A stretch of 46,586 nucleotides of DNA, taken from an uncultured Clostridia bacterium. GTDB taxonomy: Bacteria; Bacillota; Clostridia; TANB77; CAG-508. Within the stretch, counting starts at the first letter, position 1; every line of letters starts with the position of its first letter. Under the pieces are notes generated by a model. That model worked only from the letters and a program-made list of their open reading frames with translations, searched no databases and was not told the DNA's origin. The DNA lies in assembly GCA_947623945.1 (NCBI GenBank), contig CANQHU010000010.1, positions 1-46,586 of the forward strand. Direction: 5' to 3'. Both the position numbers and the translations under genes were made by a program. Positions 6,794 to 16,549 of the stretch are shown here, piece after piece.

Positions 6794-8053
6794 TGTCCAT
6801 TCCCATTCATTTCCTGCAAAATCATATATATTTAGCTTTTTTGTAGTATCTGATGCTCCTGTTGATAATAAAGTATAAAAACTTACCCCTTTTGCACTAT
6901 CATAAGAATTATCATAAGATTTTTTATTATCTGTTATAGAAGCCCATGGCATATTATATGTTCCTTCATGATCATCATATGAAGTCGCTTTTGCATTAGA
7001 ACTCGTTATTTGTAAAGTTGTATTTTTATAATTTCCCCAACTTTGGCTATCTGTATTGATACTTTCTATTATATTCGTTTTTTCTTCTTCTCCTTGTTTT
7101 GCTACTTCTTTTTCTTCTATAAATTTACATACTAAATCCCATTGGATCCCAAATAATAAACTACTTGTTTTACTACTATCTGGTGTCATTTCTTTTGCTA
7201 ATTTTTGTGATTCACTACAATAAACCCAGTTATATGGTATTGCATCTTTTTGACTTATTGCTTTTGGTGCAGTAGAAACATTATCAATTCTTGCACTTGC
7301 AGTTGTTCTTCCTAATTTTAAACTTTCTTCATCTGTTCCTGTTGTTCCTTCTATTCCTGCTTCATATCTTCCTATCCAAAATCCTCCATTTTTGTATACA
7401 CTTTTTATCATTTTTTGATATGTTTCTTTATATTCATTTAATGTTAATCCACAGCCTGTATCTAAATTTTTTTGTGATTCTATTGTTACTGTATTTTCTG
7501 TTACTATATCATTTACTCCTTTATCTGCATACCATTCATCTGTCCAATAATATCCTTGTCCTACTTTTCCTTCCGTATATGGGGCTGCATATGCTTTTAA
7601 TACTTCTTCTATTTTATCACAATCATTTTCAGTTGTTGGCGGATTTTCTCCATTATAGTCTGGATTTGTATAGATACTTTTTGGTACTTCAATCCATACC
7701 CACTCATTTCCATTTTTATCTACTGCAACTAGCCCTTCATCAACTGTACTTTCTCCTTCTTTTCTTGTAGGTGCCATTCCTGCTGGAATTGTTACTCCAT
7801 TATATTCTGTTTCTTCAAAATTCATATTTGCTTCTGCCTGTAGCAACTTCGCTGTTTCCTCCTTTTCAGCTGCGTCATTTTTTTCTTTTGCCGTTTGTGC
7901 TTTTGTCAAAATTCCATTGTCACCTGTTAGTGTTGCAATACTTACTGCAGCCAAAATTAAAAGTACGATAATTGTAATTACTAACGCAATTAATGTTATT
8001 CCTTTTTCTCCTTTCAAGTGTTTTTGCTTCAATTTTTCTTTTTGTTTTTCCAT
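6644..8053 (-). CDS. prepilin-like protein with DGR-type variable C-terminus (copy 3)
   Basis: 469 residues. The leader differs from copies 1 and 2 (MEKQKEKLKQKHLKGEKG) but the hydrophobic helix ITLIALVITIIVLL and the linker are the same, so this copy is the likely parent or an older paralogue. The domain is as in copies 1-2; the variable end reads RGGDFNNDSSDGSASFRG and SFRPALY. Asn is frequent at variable sites (NTYG, FNND, GNY), which is what an unmutated AAY-rich template would encode, so copy 3 may be nearest to the template. The start has GAGGAAAAAAG before ATG. The upstream flank is unrelated to that of copies 1 and 2. Confidence 0.88.
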   Translation of the reverse strand: MEKQKEKLKQKHLKGEKGITLIALVITIIVLLILAAVSIATLTGDNGILTKAQTAKEKNDAAEKEETAKLLQAEANMNFEETEYNGVTIPAGMAPTRKEGESTVDEGLVAVDKNGNEWVWIEVPKSIYTNPDYNGENPPTTENDCDKIEEVLKAYAAPYTEGKVGQGYYWTDEWYADKGVNDIVTENTVTIESQKNLDTGCGLTLNEYKETYQKMIKSVYKNGGFWIGRYEAGIEGTTGTDEESLKLGRTTASARIDNVSTAPKAISQKDAIPYNWVYCSESQKLAKEMTPDSSKTSSLLFGIQWDLVCKFIEEKEVAKQGEEEKTNIIESINTDSQSWGNYKNTTLQITSSNAKATSYDDHEGTYNMPWASITDNKKSYDNSYDSAKGVSFYTLLSTGASDTTKKLNIYDFAGNEWEWTLEHATMNTYGPCSLRGGDFNNDSSDGSASFRGNYRPAAYNYYSFRPALY

Positions 8054-8086
8054 TCTTTTTTCCTCGCTTGTATAATAAATTTAGGT

Positions 8087-8117
8087 TTTTAAAAGGATTC
8101 CTATAAACCTTTTAAAA
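8087..8117. repeat. inverted repeat in the copy 3 promoter region
   Basis: TTTTAAAAGG (8087-8096) and CCTTTTAAAA (8108-8117) with an 11-nt spacer, 34 bp upstream of the copy 3 start. Operator-like; the rest of 8118-8303 holds no convincing gene. Confidence 0.5.
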
Positions 8118-8303
8118 GAATTATGTTGAATTAGTATTATATATTTACATTCAAATTTTAGCACAGAAATTTTTTCTTGTAAATAATTTTTTCTATTTTT
8201 CTTTCTAATCTTTTCTATTTCTCTTTGTACATTTATTGTTTTTATAAAATAATTTAGTATTAAAATATTCTTTTTCCAATACACTATCATAACATAAATT
8301 TTT

Positions 8304-8323
8304 GTTTGATGTATCAATCAAAC
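8304..8323. repeat. inverted repeat at the murA break
   Basis: GTTTGAT and ATCAAAC flank a 6-bp centre and overlap the last codons and stop of the murA fragment. It marks exactly where similarity to MurA ends. Confidence 0.55.
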
Positions 8324-8674
8324 ATCACATCCACCTGGATAAGAAAATGTTACTTCTCCATATGTTCCAACTAATGCTCCCACAAATATAACAGATGAAC
8401 GCATTTGTCTCATTAATTCTTCTGGTATTTCATATTTGCATATTTTACTTGTATCTATAATTACCTTATTTTTCTTTTTTGTTACAGTTCCCCCTAATTT
8501 TCGTAAAATTTCAAACATCATTTGCGTATCATGTATATTAGGTACGTTATATAAAGTCGTTTTCCCTTTATTTAATATACTAGCTGCAATGATAGGTAAT
8601 GATGCATTTTTAGAACCTGATATTGTTACTTCTCCTTCTACTTTTTTCCCTCCTTCGATTATGTACTCTGACAT
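8318..8674 (-). pseudogene. murA: N-terminal fragment of UDP-GlcNAc enolpyruvyl transferase
   Basis: 119 residues that match the start of MurA (first step of peptidoglycan precursor synthesis): GSKNASLPIIAAS with the Lys-Asn pair that binds substrate, RQMRSSVIFVGALVG, then SYPGGCDV, the loop with the catalytic Cys, followed at once by TGA. Full-length MurA is about 420 residues, so about 70 percent is missing and the enzyme cannot work. Start chosen at MSEYI because AAAGGTGGT sits 7 bp before it. It is divergent from asnS. The cut looks like an insertion or deletion breakpoint rather than gradual decay, because the remaining part is intact. Confidence 0.88.
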
Positions 8675-8744
8675 TTTTTTACCACCTTTCACTTTTATTT
8701 GCTATATATTATGTTTTCTTAACGTAAAAAGTGAATTTCATGTA

Positions 8745-8773
8745 TTGAAAATTTTTACATAATATCGTATAAT
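8745..8773 (+). promoter_or_regulatory. asnS promoter
   Basis: TTGAAA (8745-8750), 17-bp spacer, TATAAT (8768-8773). The start point would be near 8780, so the ATG at 8774 cannot be used. No T-box fits in the roughly 25-nt leader. Confidence 0.8.
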
Positions 8774-8803
8774 ATGGTCATATTAAAGTTATGGAGGAAA
8801 ATT

Positions 8804-10195
8804 ATGAAAAAGATAACTGTAAAAGATTTATACAAAAATACACAAGATTTTGCTCAAAAAGAAATTACAATAGAAGGTTGGGTAAAAACAGTTCGTGATT
8901 CTAAAACATTTGGATTTATAGAATTAAATGATGGTACATTTTTTAAAAATGTACAAATTGTTTTTAATAATGCTTTAGAAAATTTTGAAGAAATATGCAA
9001 ATTAACCATTAGTTCATCTATTAAAGTAGTTGGAAATTTTATTTTAACAGAAAACGCAAAACAACCATTTGAAATTCAAGCAACTAAAATTGAAATAGAA
9101 AGTCTATCAGATAGAAGTTACCCTCTTCAAAATAAAAAACATTCTTTTGAATATTTAAGAACAATTTCTCATTTACGTCCAAGAGCAAATACCTTTAGTG
9201 CTGTATTTCGTGTTAGAAGTGTTTTAGCATATGCTATTCATAAATTTTTTCAAGAAAGAGGATTTGTGTATGTAAATACTCCTATTCTTACAGGAAGCGA
9301 TGCTGAAGGTGCTGGAGAAATGTTTAATGTAAATTCTTTTGACCTAAACAACATTCCAAAAACTGAACAAGGCGAGGTTGATTTTTCACAAGATTTCTTT
9401 GGAAAATCTACTCATCTTACTGTAAGTGGACAATTAAATGCTGAAACTTTTGCTCAAAGTTTTTGTAATGTCTACACTTTTGGACCTACTTTCCGTGCTG
9501 AGAATTCAAATACAGTAAAGCATGCCGCAGAGTTTTGGATGGTTGAACCTGAAATCTGTTTTGCTGATTTAAATGATGATATGGATTTGGCAGAAGATAT
9601 GATTAAATATATTTTTCAATATGTATTGGATAATTGCCCAGAAGAAATGGAATTTTTTAATAAATTTATTGACAACGGACTATTAGAAAGATTAAATCAT
9701 GTTATTCAATCTGATTTTGTAAGAATTAGTTATACAGATGCCATAAAAGAATTAGAAAAGCATAATGATGAATTTGAATATAAAGTTTCATGGGGTGTTG
9801 ATTTGCAAACAGAACATGAAAGATATTTATGTGAAAAAATCTTTAAAAAGCCTGTATTTGTAAAAGATTATCCTCAGGATATAAAAGCCTTTTATATGAA
9901 ACAAAATCCAGATGGAAAAACTGTTGCAGCAAGTGATTTACTTGTTCCAGGTATTGGAGAAATTGTTGGTGGTAGTCAAAGGGAAGAAAATTATGATAAA
10001 TTATTAAATCGTATGAAGGAATTAAATATGCCACTTGATAGATATGATTGGTATTTAGATTTAAGAAAGTATGGAAGTTGTGTTCATTCCGGATTTGGTT
10101 TAGGTTTTGAAAGAGCTATTATGTATTTGACTGGTATGCAAAATATTCGTGATGTTATTCCATTTCCAAGAACTCCAAAAAATTGTGAATTTTAA
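8804..10195 (+). CDS. asnS: asparaginyl-tRNA synthetase
   Basis: Class II synthetase charging tRNA-Asn with asparagine in the cytoplasm. 463 residues from ATG 8804, which has GGAGG 6 bp upstream. The N-terminal OB fold ([20 protein letters not shown]) binds the anticodon. The catalytic domain has motif 1 around [23 protein letters not shown], motif 2 [12 protein letters not shown] with the ATP-binding Arg, and motif 3 [15 protein letters not shown]. The [11 protein letters not shown] block is typical of AsnRS rather than AspRS. Length and motifs are normal. It contains no in-frame CGG codon. Confidence 0.97.
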   Translation: MKKITVKDLYKNTQDFAQKEITIEGWVKTVRDSKTFGFIELNDGTFFKNVQIVFNNALENFEEICKLTISSSIKVVGNFILTENAKQPFEIQATKIEIESLSDRSYPLQNKKHSFEYLRTISHLRPRANTFSAVFRVRSVLAYAIHKFFQERGFVYVNTPILTGSDAEGAGEMFNVNSFDLNNIPKTEQGEVDFSQDFFGKSTHLTVSGQLNAETFAQSFCNVYTFGPTFRAENSNTVKHAAEFWMVEPEICFADLNDDMDLAEDMIKYIFQYVLDNCPEEMEFFNKFIDNGLLERLNHVIQSDFVRISYTDAIKELEKHNDEFEYKVSWGVDLQTEHERYLCEKIFKKPVFVKDYPQDIKAFYMKQNPDGKTVAASDLLVPGIGEIVGGSQREENYDKLLNRMKELNMPLDRYDWYLDLRKYGSCVHSGFGLGFERAIMYLTGMQNIRDVIPFPRTPKNCEF

Positions 10196-10207
10196 TAAAA
10201 AGAAGGA

Positions 10208-10235
10208 GACCACTTAAAATTGTTTTTAAGTGGTC
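10208..10235. terminator. terminator between asnS and the 57-residue ORF
   Basis: 12-bp perfect stem GACCACTTAAAA/TTTTAAGTGGTC with a 4-nt loop. It can serve asnS and the convergent small ORF. Confidence 0.75.
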
Positions 10236-10244
10236 CTTTAAAAT

Positions 10245-10418
10245 TTAGTACTCTCTCATGCTTTCCAACTCATCTTTTACAAATTCGATGAGTTTGTTCT
10301 TTTCTGCATATGTTAGAGGGATTGATCTTGCCTCTACCTCACATTCTGCCTGCCAAGGGTACAACCCCCGTTGAAACATACTTGCTGCAATTTTTTTTGC
10401 GATTCGCTTTAAATTCAT
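10245..10418 (-). CDS. small 57-residue protein of foreign composition
   Basis: ORF starting MNLKRIAKKIAASMFQRGLY and ending DELESMREY, with AGAAGGAGAAC 4-5 bp before ATG. I do not know a family. It is predicted cytoplasmic, with two amphipathic helices. Base composition is clearly richer in GC than its neighbours (codons CGA, CGG, GGG, CTC, ATC), which suggests transfer. It reads through an in-frame CGG (followed by GGG) without a frame break, unlike native genes here. Confidence 0.65.
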   Translation of the reverse strand: MNLKRIAKKIAASMFQRGLYPWQAECEVEARSIPLTYAEKNKLIEFVKDELESMREY

Positions 10419-10523
10419 CTTGTTCTCCTTCTACCTAACTGTACTGTCTGTTAGGATTTTTGTTTTTTTGGTTACATTAATTTTAACATATTTTACATAA
10501 TTTTGCAACCTATAACAAAAATA

Positions 10524-10549
10524 GAGAATCAGATTTTAATCTAATTCTC
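10524..10549 (-). terminator. adhE terminator
   Basis: GAGAATTAGATT/AATCTGATTCTC stem followed by TATTTTTG on the minus strand, 9 bp after the adhE stop. Confidence 0.75.
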
Positions 10550-10557
10550 CAATTTCT

Positions 10558-13167
10558 TTATTTTCCATAATACGCATCTAATAAAATTTGTTTTAATTCA
10601 CTTACCAATGGTAATCTTGGATTTGCATTAGTACATTGGTCCTCAAAGGCACGGTCTGCTAGCATATCTACTTTTGCTAAAAATTCTTGTTCTTCAATTC
10701 CTGCATCTTTTAATGATTTTGGAATGTTTAAATGTTCATTCATTTCTTGAATTTTTGCAATTAAGCTATTTATTCCTTCTTCTTTAGTATCTGCCTTTAA
10801 TCCAACTTTCTTTGCTAATTCATAATATTTTTCATCTGCTATGAAATATTCATATTTTGGGAATGATACAAATTTAGTAGGTTTAGAACTATTGTATCTA
10901 ATAACATATGGTAAAATAATTGCATTTAATCTACCATGTGCCATATGAAATTCTGCTCCAAGTTTATGTGCTAATGAATGGTTTATTCCTAAAAATGCAT
11001 TAGTAAAAGCCATTCCTGCAATTGTACTTGCATTGTGCATTTTTTCTCTTGCTAATTTATTTGTTCCATCATCATATGCTTTCTCTAAATACCTCATTAC
11101 TAATTCCACAGCTTTTTCTGCTAAACCATCTGTGTAATCAGATGCCATGTTTGAAACATATGCTTCAATTGCATGTGTTAAAACGTCCATTCCTGTATCT
11201 GCTGTAACTGTTTTTGGCAAGCTCATAACTAAGTCTGGATCAACAATTGCTACATCTGGCGTTAGTTCATAATCTGCTAATGGATATTTTTTATTTTTTT
11301 CTTTGTCTGTTATAACTGCAAATGATGTTACTTCAGAACCTGTTCCAGAAGTTGTTGGAATTGCTACCATTTTACACTTTGTTCCTAGTTTTGGAAATTT
11401 ATAGGTACGTTTTCTAATATCCATGAATTTTAATTTTAGCCCTTCTACATCTGCATCTGGATTTTCGTAAAATAGCCACATTCCTTTTGCTGCATCAATT
11501 GGGCTTCCTCCACCTAAAGCAATAATGACATCAGGCTTGAACCCTTGCATTACACTAACACCTTTTTTTATCGTGTCAAATGATGGGTCTGACTCTACAT
11601 CACTAAATATTTCACAGTGTACATGCTTTTGTCTTTTTCTTAAATGATATAAAATTTTATCGACATATCCGAATTTGACCATTCCTTCATCTGTTACAAT
11701 AAATGCTCTTTCAATGTCTGGCATTTTTTCTAAATATTGAATTGAACCTGCTTCAAAATATATTTTTTCTGGAATTTTAAACCACTGCATATTAACTCTC
11801 CTTCTCGCAACTCTTTTTATATTAATTAAATTTACAGATGATACATTTGCTGTTGTTGAGTTTCCTCCAAATGAACCACATCCTAAAGTTAGTGATGGCA
11901 TATTTGTATTATATATATCACCTATTGCTCCATGTGTTGATGGGGAGTTAACTATAATTCTTCCTGCTTTCATAGTTTTAGAAAATCTTAATGTTACTTC
12001 TCTGTCTTCAGAATGAATAACTGCAGAATGTCCAAGTCCACCAAATTCTAATAATTTTTCTGATTTTTCAATTCCTTCGTCTTCATTTTCTACTATATAA
12101 TAAGTAAGCACTGGGCTTAATTTTTCTTTTGAAAATGGGTACTCTCTTCCAATTCCTTCTTCATATACTACAATTACTTTTGTATTCTCTGGTATTTCAA
12201 ATCCTGCCTCTTTTGCAATTGTATAAGGAGATTTTCCAGGTATATTAGATTTTAATTTATATCCATTTTCTTCTATATAATCAAACATAGTGTCTGCCAA
12301 TTTTTGTTTTTCTTCTGGATTTACAAAATAGCAACCGCGCTTCTCTCATTAGTTTTTCAAATTCTTCATAAATTTCTTTATCTACTAAAACTGCTTGTTC
12401 TGATGCACATATCATTCCATTATCAAATGCTTTTGACAAAACTACATCATTTACTGTTGTTTTTAATTTTGCTGATTTATGAATGTAACATGGCACATTT
12501 CCGAGGTCCTACACCTAGTGCTGGTTTTCCACAAGAATATGCTGCTTTTACCATTCCTGTTCCACCTGTTGCTAAAATTAAGTTGACATCTGGATGGTTC
12601 ATAAGCAACCTTGTTGCTAAAACACTTGGTTCTTCTATCCATAAAATACAATTTTCTGGCGCTCCTGCTTTGATTGCTGCATCTCGAAGTATTCTTGCTG
12701 CTTCCATACTACATTTTTGACTAGATGGATGGAATCCAAATACAATAACATTTCTTGTTTTTGCTGCAATTATAGATTTAAACATGGTTGTAGAAGTTGG
12801 ATTTGTTACTGGTGTTACACCTGCTATAATTCCAACTGGTTCTGCTATTTCTACATAATCGTCTTCATCATTTTCATTTATAATTCCAACAGTTTTTTCA
12901 TATTTTATACTATGATATACATATTCTGTTGCAAACATGTTCTTTGTTATTTTGTCTTCATAGATTCCTCTTCCGTGTTTCTTCTACTGCCATTTTGGCA
13001 AGTTCCATATGATGCTCTAATCCTGCCATTGACATTGCTTTTGTGATGTTGTCTACTGTTTTTTGATCTAATTTTAAATATTCTTTTGAGGCTATTTTCG
13101 CTTTTTCGATTAGTTCATTTATCATTTTTTGAACTTTTTGTTCTTCTTCACTTATATTATCTTGCAT
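10558..13167 (-). CDS. adhE: bifunctional acetaldehyde/alcohol dehydrogenase, with three +1 frame breaks
   Basis: Reduces acetyl-CoA to acetaldehyde and then ethanol with NADH during fermentation; it usually forms spirosomes. After correcting three +1 shifts the product is 868 residues, the family norm. The N-terminal aldehyde dehydrogenase half has VGIIAGVTPVTNPTSTTMFK, LATGGTGMVKAAYS and the catalytic Cys in DNGMICASEQA; the C-terminal iron alcohol dehydrogenase half has ALGGGSPIDAAKGMW, TTSGTGSEVTSFAVI, and the His ligands in LTHAIEAYVS and NHSLAHKLGAEFHMAHG. Breaks are at in-frame CGG codons (plus-strand coordinates 12973-12975, 12501-12503, 12335-12337). Dropping the C in each gives EETGRGI, GVGPGNVPCYI and REAGCYFVN, as expected in AdhE. 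Everything else is undamaged, so this does not look like a decaying gene. Confidence 0.93.
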
Positions 13168-13208
13168 AAAAAAATTCCTCCTCTTTTGTGTTTATTTTAA
13201 CCATAATT

Positions 13209-13236
13209 ATTATATATTATTAGAATTTTTTGTCAA
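13209..13236 (-). promoter_or_regulatory. adhE promoter
   Basis: TTGACA (13236-13231), 16-bp spacer, TATAAT (13214-13209) on the minus strand; a strong GAGGAGGAA ribosome site precedes ATG 13167. Confidence 0.75.
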
Positions 13237-13400
13237 GATTTTTAAAATAGTTTTGGGTGTTTTTTTGCCCCGTCCCAAAAAACATCCTAAAAAACAATAT
13301 TTATATTAACTTATAGGTTTTATTTATAGTATGTAGTTTCTGTAAATTTAAACTATAAAATGCTATATTAATTGATATATAGAATAGGAAGGTGATTTTA

Positions 13401-13730
13401 ATGGCACTAGATTATGCCGTAATTGGTCAAAGAATTAAACAAGCAAGACTTGCTAAAAACTTAACACAAGAAGATTTAGCAGAGCAAATTGATATTTCAG
13501 TCGCTTTTTTAAGTAGAGTTGAAAGAGGTAATTCTCATATAAATTTAAAAAGATTGAATCAATTATGTGGTTTATTAGATGTAACAGAAGGATATGTTTT
13601 AAATGGAGCTTCTAGTAGTTCTAAAAATTATTTAAACAAAGAATTTTCTGAATTAATAAAAGGATGTTCTCCTGAAAAGCAAAAATTAATTTATAATATT
13701 GCAAAAGTAATTGTTGACGCAGACATTTAG
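13401..13730 (+). CDS. XRE-family transcriptional regulator
   Basis: 109-residue helix-turn-helix protein: VIGQRIKQARLAKNLTQEDLAEQIDISVAFLSRVERGNSHIN is a complete Cro/C1-type HTH, with the tail NKEFSELIKGCSPEKQKLIY typical of single-domain repressors. Start chosen at ATG 13401 because AGGAAGG lies 8 bp before it; a GTG nine bases earlier overlaps that site. It is divergent from adhE with about 230 bp between, but nothing shows that it controls adhE. Confidence 0.9.
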   Translation: MALDYAVIGQRIKQARLAKNLTQEDLAEQIDISVAFLSRVERGNSHINLKRLNQLCGLLDVTEGYVLNGASSSSKNYLNKEFSELIKGCSPEKQKLIYNIAKVIVDADI

Positions 13731-13738
13731 TCTATAAA

Positions 13739-13773
13739 GAATGAAGATTTTCCAAATTAGAAAATCTTCATTC
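13739..13773. terminator. bidirectional terminator
   Basis: 14-bp perfect stem GAATGAAGATTTTC/GAAAATCTTCATTC, 7-nt loop, T-tract. It lies between the convergent XRE and protease genes. Confidence 0.85.
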
Positions 13774-13777
13774 TTTT

Positions 13778-16438
13778 TTATTTATCTATATTTTTATATC
13801 TATAATAACTATATCCACCTATCATTAAAATTGCTATTATCGCAATTATTGTAATTGATAATATTCCTGTTTGTGGAATTGACATTGGAGCTGTAGTATT
13901 GTCTGGTTTTACTGCTGGCTTTTCTTGTTGATTTGTTGTTCCAAATACATCATCTAAACTTTCTACTTTTTTTCCATCTAAATATAATTCCCCAGATCCG
14001 TTATTTTCTACTTGTAATGTATGTTGCTTTTCAACTTTTTTACTATTAAGCTCTGCGATTTCTTTTATATATACGTATAAATTGTCAGATTCTGATAATT
14101 CACTAAAGTTTTCTATGTTTCTGCTATCAAGATTTATAATAATACTATAAGTTCCATCACTTTCTTTTTGAGCTGTTGCTTTTTTCCAGCTATTTTCTGG
14201 TATATTTTTATCTCCTTGCGTTCCTGATAAGTAATAATAATATGTATAATTATTATCTGTACTTCCTATTTTTATATTTGAAACTTTAATATTTGCTTTT
14301 ACATATGATTTATTTATATCATCTGAGAAAAAGTATAGTTCCATTTTTGTCATATCTGCTTTAGATTCTGCAAAATTTGAAGATGTTGGTCCTTTTAGTT
14401 GTGTAGATTGTCCTGCTTTTATTTCAACTGTGAATGTAGCTGTTTTTTCTTTATATGTTACAGTTATTGTTTTTGTACCTAATTGTTTATTATCAAAACC
14501 AGATACTGTTACACTGCTGTCTTTCATATCTATTATTTGGCTTGAGCCATCACTATAAAATACTTTTATTTTTCCTCCCGTTAAATCTAAATTTTCTTGA
14601 TTTTGAATATATTCTCGCTTACTAGGTAAAGTTGATATTTCAATTTTAGTAATAGTTTTAGTTGCTTCTCCCTCTTCTTTTGTAAATGCCTTTATGCAAG
14701 CATTTCCTTGCATTTCTGCACTTTCAAATTTTGCCATATCTTGCCAAATATTATGTTCTATGCTAGAATCTGTTGATATAAAACTTTCTCCTTCGTTTAC
14801 TATAGCTTCTGACCAATTAGTATCCTCCACTTTAGATTCTGTTGAAATTACTTTTTTGTTTTCAGATGCTATAAATTTTACTGCAACTACAAATGTATCA
14901 CTTGTTAATTCAATTGGTTCTGCAAACTCTAATGTATGATATCCAGGTTCAATATCTTCATTGTTTCCTTCTGCTAATTGAACTTTTTTCAAATTGTTTA
15001 AACTTTTATCACTTCCATTTGGATTTACATATACCTCACAAGTATATCCTTGGTATGTTTCAATAGCTACTTTATCTATTTTTTCTTTTTTGCTAGGATC
15101 TCTTTTAAAAACATTAGCAACATATACATTTTCATTTCCAGTTACGACTATTCCATTATATGCTCCTAATACATCATGTTGATAAATATTATCATAATCT
15201 TTTGTTGCACTTGCTTTTTGTATTCCATATAAGTTAGTGTAAACATTTACATCTTCATATGAAATATACATATACCCTTTGTCACCAATTTCTACTATGA
15301 TTTCGTTATCTTTTATTGATACTTTACCTTCTCCAAACATTTCTTCATATAAACTTTTTACAAAACCATCAGGTATTTTCTCAGGTGAATCTATGTTTTT
15401 TGAATTAAAAAGTTCTTCATATTGATTATATAAATTTTCTTTTAGCTCTTGTAAATTTTCTTTTTGTTCTTCTCCCCATGAGTTTTTTATAATCCATGCG
15501 CCATTATTTTTAGGCTGATGTTTTTCGTTAAAATTATCTTTATTATATGTATCATCCCAACCAATAATTGTAACAGCATGGTCCATTGGACTTTCTTCTG
15601 AATCACTACAATAAATTGCACCTGTTTTATTATTATAATTATCTGATAATAGTTTTGCACCATGTATGCCTGCATAAATACCACCATAATTAGATATATG
15701 TTCTTTCATTTCTTCCATAACTGCTTGTTTTTGTTCTTCTGTTTTTGGTGTTTCAAACTGAACTGTATCAAATAATGTTGTAACTACATTTTTATTTTGT
15801 ATTTCTGATATATCTATAAGTCCTTGAGTATTTGTAAAAGGAACTTGCTCTTCTGTTACTGCTCCATTTCCATTTGTCAAATATGCTATTGCATGAAAAA
15901 TATTTCCACCCTCGGCTATTGTTTTTGTAAAACCATTTTCATTTATTTGGTTATTTTTGAACATTGCCCTTGATGTAGCATAAGCCATATGTTGTTCTGA
16001 ATAATCATATGTTACAGGTGTTTTAGATGCAAGTTTATCTTTTAACGCTAAATTAGTTTCTAATACTCCTGTACTTGCAAATGCCCAACATTCATTTGTA
16101 TCCATTTGATTTCTTACTTTAACATTAGCTGGAATTTCAGTTCTTAAGTCAAACTTATTTAATATGCTTGCTTTTAATAATTGTGAACGTTTGAATATAT
16201 TAGGAAGATTTTTTAAATATTCTTCATTAGTTTTTCTATTTTTTATATCATATTTTCTTGGCATTAGAACTTTACTTTTTTCTTCATCATCTAATTCTAG
16301 CCAATTTTTATATTCTTCACTATATTCTGCTTTTTTTATATTTTTCTCAATATCTGTTTTTGCAAATACTGTTTCAAAAGATAAAATAATAAAAAATACA
16401 GTTACAAAAGTTGTTAATTTGTATAAAAATTTTTTCAT
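13778..16438 (-). CDS. cell-wall anchored papain-like (C1) cysteine protease
   Basis: Secreted surface protease of about 887 residues. A signal peptide (MKKFLYKLTTFVTVFFIILS) leads to a C1 peptidase domain: catalytic Cys in DTNECWAFASTGVLE, His in SPMDHAVTIIGWDD, Asn in GAWIIKNSWGEE. A lectin-like insert follows (CEVYVNPNGSD, DTFVVAVKF), then a Big_3-like bacterial Ig repeat (KREYIQNQENLDLTGGKIKV and KTITVTYKEKTATFTVEI). The C-terminus has a sortase-type signal, IPQTG, hydrophobic helix, and basic tail YYRYKN. Start at MKKF with AGGGGG 6 bp upstream (the ATG just before it, 16441, is nearly as good). It may degrade host or dietary protein; the substrate is unknown. Confidence 0.88.
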   Translation of the reverse strand: MKKFLYKLTTFVTVFFIILSFETVFAKTDIEKNIKKAEYSEEYKNWLELDDEEKSKVLMPRKYDIKNRKTNEEYLKNLPNIFKRSQLLKASILNKFDLRTEIPANVKVRNQMDTNECWAFASTGVLETNLALKDKLASKTPVTYDYSEQHMAYATSRAMFKNNQINENGFTKTIAEGGNIFHAIAYLTNGNGAVTEEQVPFTNTQGLIDISEIQNKNVVTTLFDTVQFETPKTEEQKQAVMEEMKEHISNYGGIYAGIHGAKLLSDNYNNKTGAIYCSDSEESPMDHAVTIIGWDDTYNKDNFNEKHQPKNNGAWIIKNSWGEEQKENLQELKENLYNQYEELFNSKNIDSPEKIPDGFVKSLYEEMFGEGKVSIKDNEIIVEIGDKGYMYISYEDVNVYTNLYGIQKASATKDYDNIYQHDVLGAYNGIVVTGNENVYVANVFKRDPSKKEKIDKVAIETYQGYTCEVYVNPNGSDKSLNNLKKVQLAEGNNEDIEPGYHTLEFAEPIELTSDTFVVAVKFIASENKKVISTESKVEDTNWSEAIVNEGESFISTDSSIEHNIWQDMAKFESAEMQGNACIKAFTKEEGEATKTITKIEISTLPSKREYIQNQENLDLTGGKIKVFYSDGSSQIIDMKDSSVTVSGFDNKQLGTKTITVTYKEKTATFTVEIKAGQSTQLKGPTSSNFAESKADMTKMELYFFSDDINKSYVKANIKVSNIKIGSTDNNYTYYYYLSGTQGDKNIPENSWKKATAQKESDGTYSIIINLDSRNIENFSELSESDNLYVYIKEIAELNSKKVEKQHTLQVENNGSGELYLDGKKVESLDDVFGTTNQQEKPAVKPDNTTAPMSIPQTGILSITIIAIIAILMIGGYSYYRYKNIDK

Positions 16439-16522
16439 CATATGCCCCCTAATTTTATTTTTCATTTTTATTATAACATAGCAATATTAATGGCTCAAGA
16501 ATTTAAATATTAAGTTTATGTT

Positions 16523-16549
16523 ACAAATATTACTATTTTGTAATATTGT
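16523..16549. promoter_or_regulatory. operator-like inverted repeat upstream of pflB
   Basis: ACAAATATTAC (16523-16533) and GTAATATTGT (16540-16549) form a near-perfect dyad about 140 bp upstream of the pflB start. A redox or anaerobic regulator could bind, but it does not match an FNR or Rex consensus I know. A TATAAT lies at about 16627-16632, closer to the gene. Confidence 0.4.

Noticed and set aside
3859-7971. Long leucine-rich plus-strand ORFs opposite the three prepilin-like genes
   Set aside because: Low-complexity antisense shadows of T-rich coding DNA with no ribosome sites.
3365-8053. DGR reverse transcriptase or template repeat inside the window
   Set aside because: No ORF has the RT YxDD block, and the GGTCGAAACGAA-type end occurs only in the three target genes.
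8081-8317. 78-residue minus-strand ORF between the prepilin-like copy 3 and murA
   Set aside because: Low-complexity Ile/Lys composition, no ribosome site, start inside the inverted repeat.
8774-8803. asnS start at ATG 8774
   Set aside because: It lies at the predicted transcription start and has no ribosome site; ATG 8804 has GGAGG.
10558-13167. adhE as a decaying pseudogene
   Set aside because: All domains and catalytic residues are conserved, and the three breaks have the same CGG form seen in six other genes.
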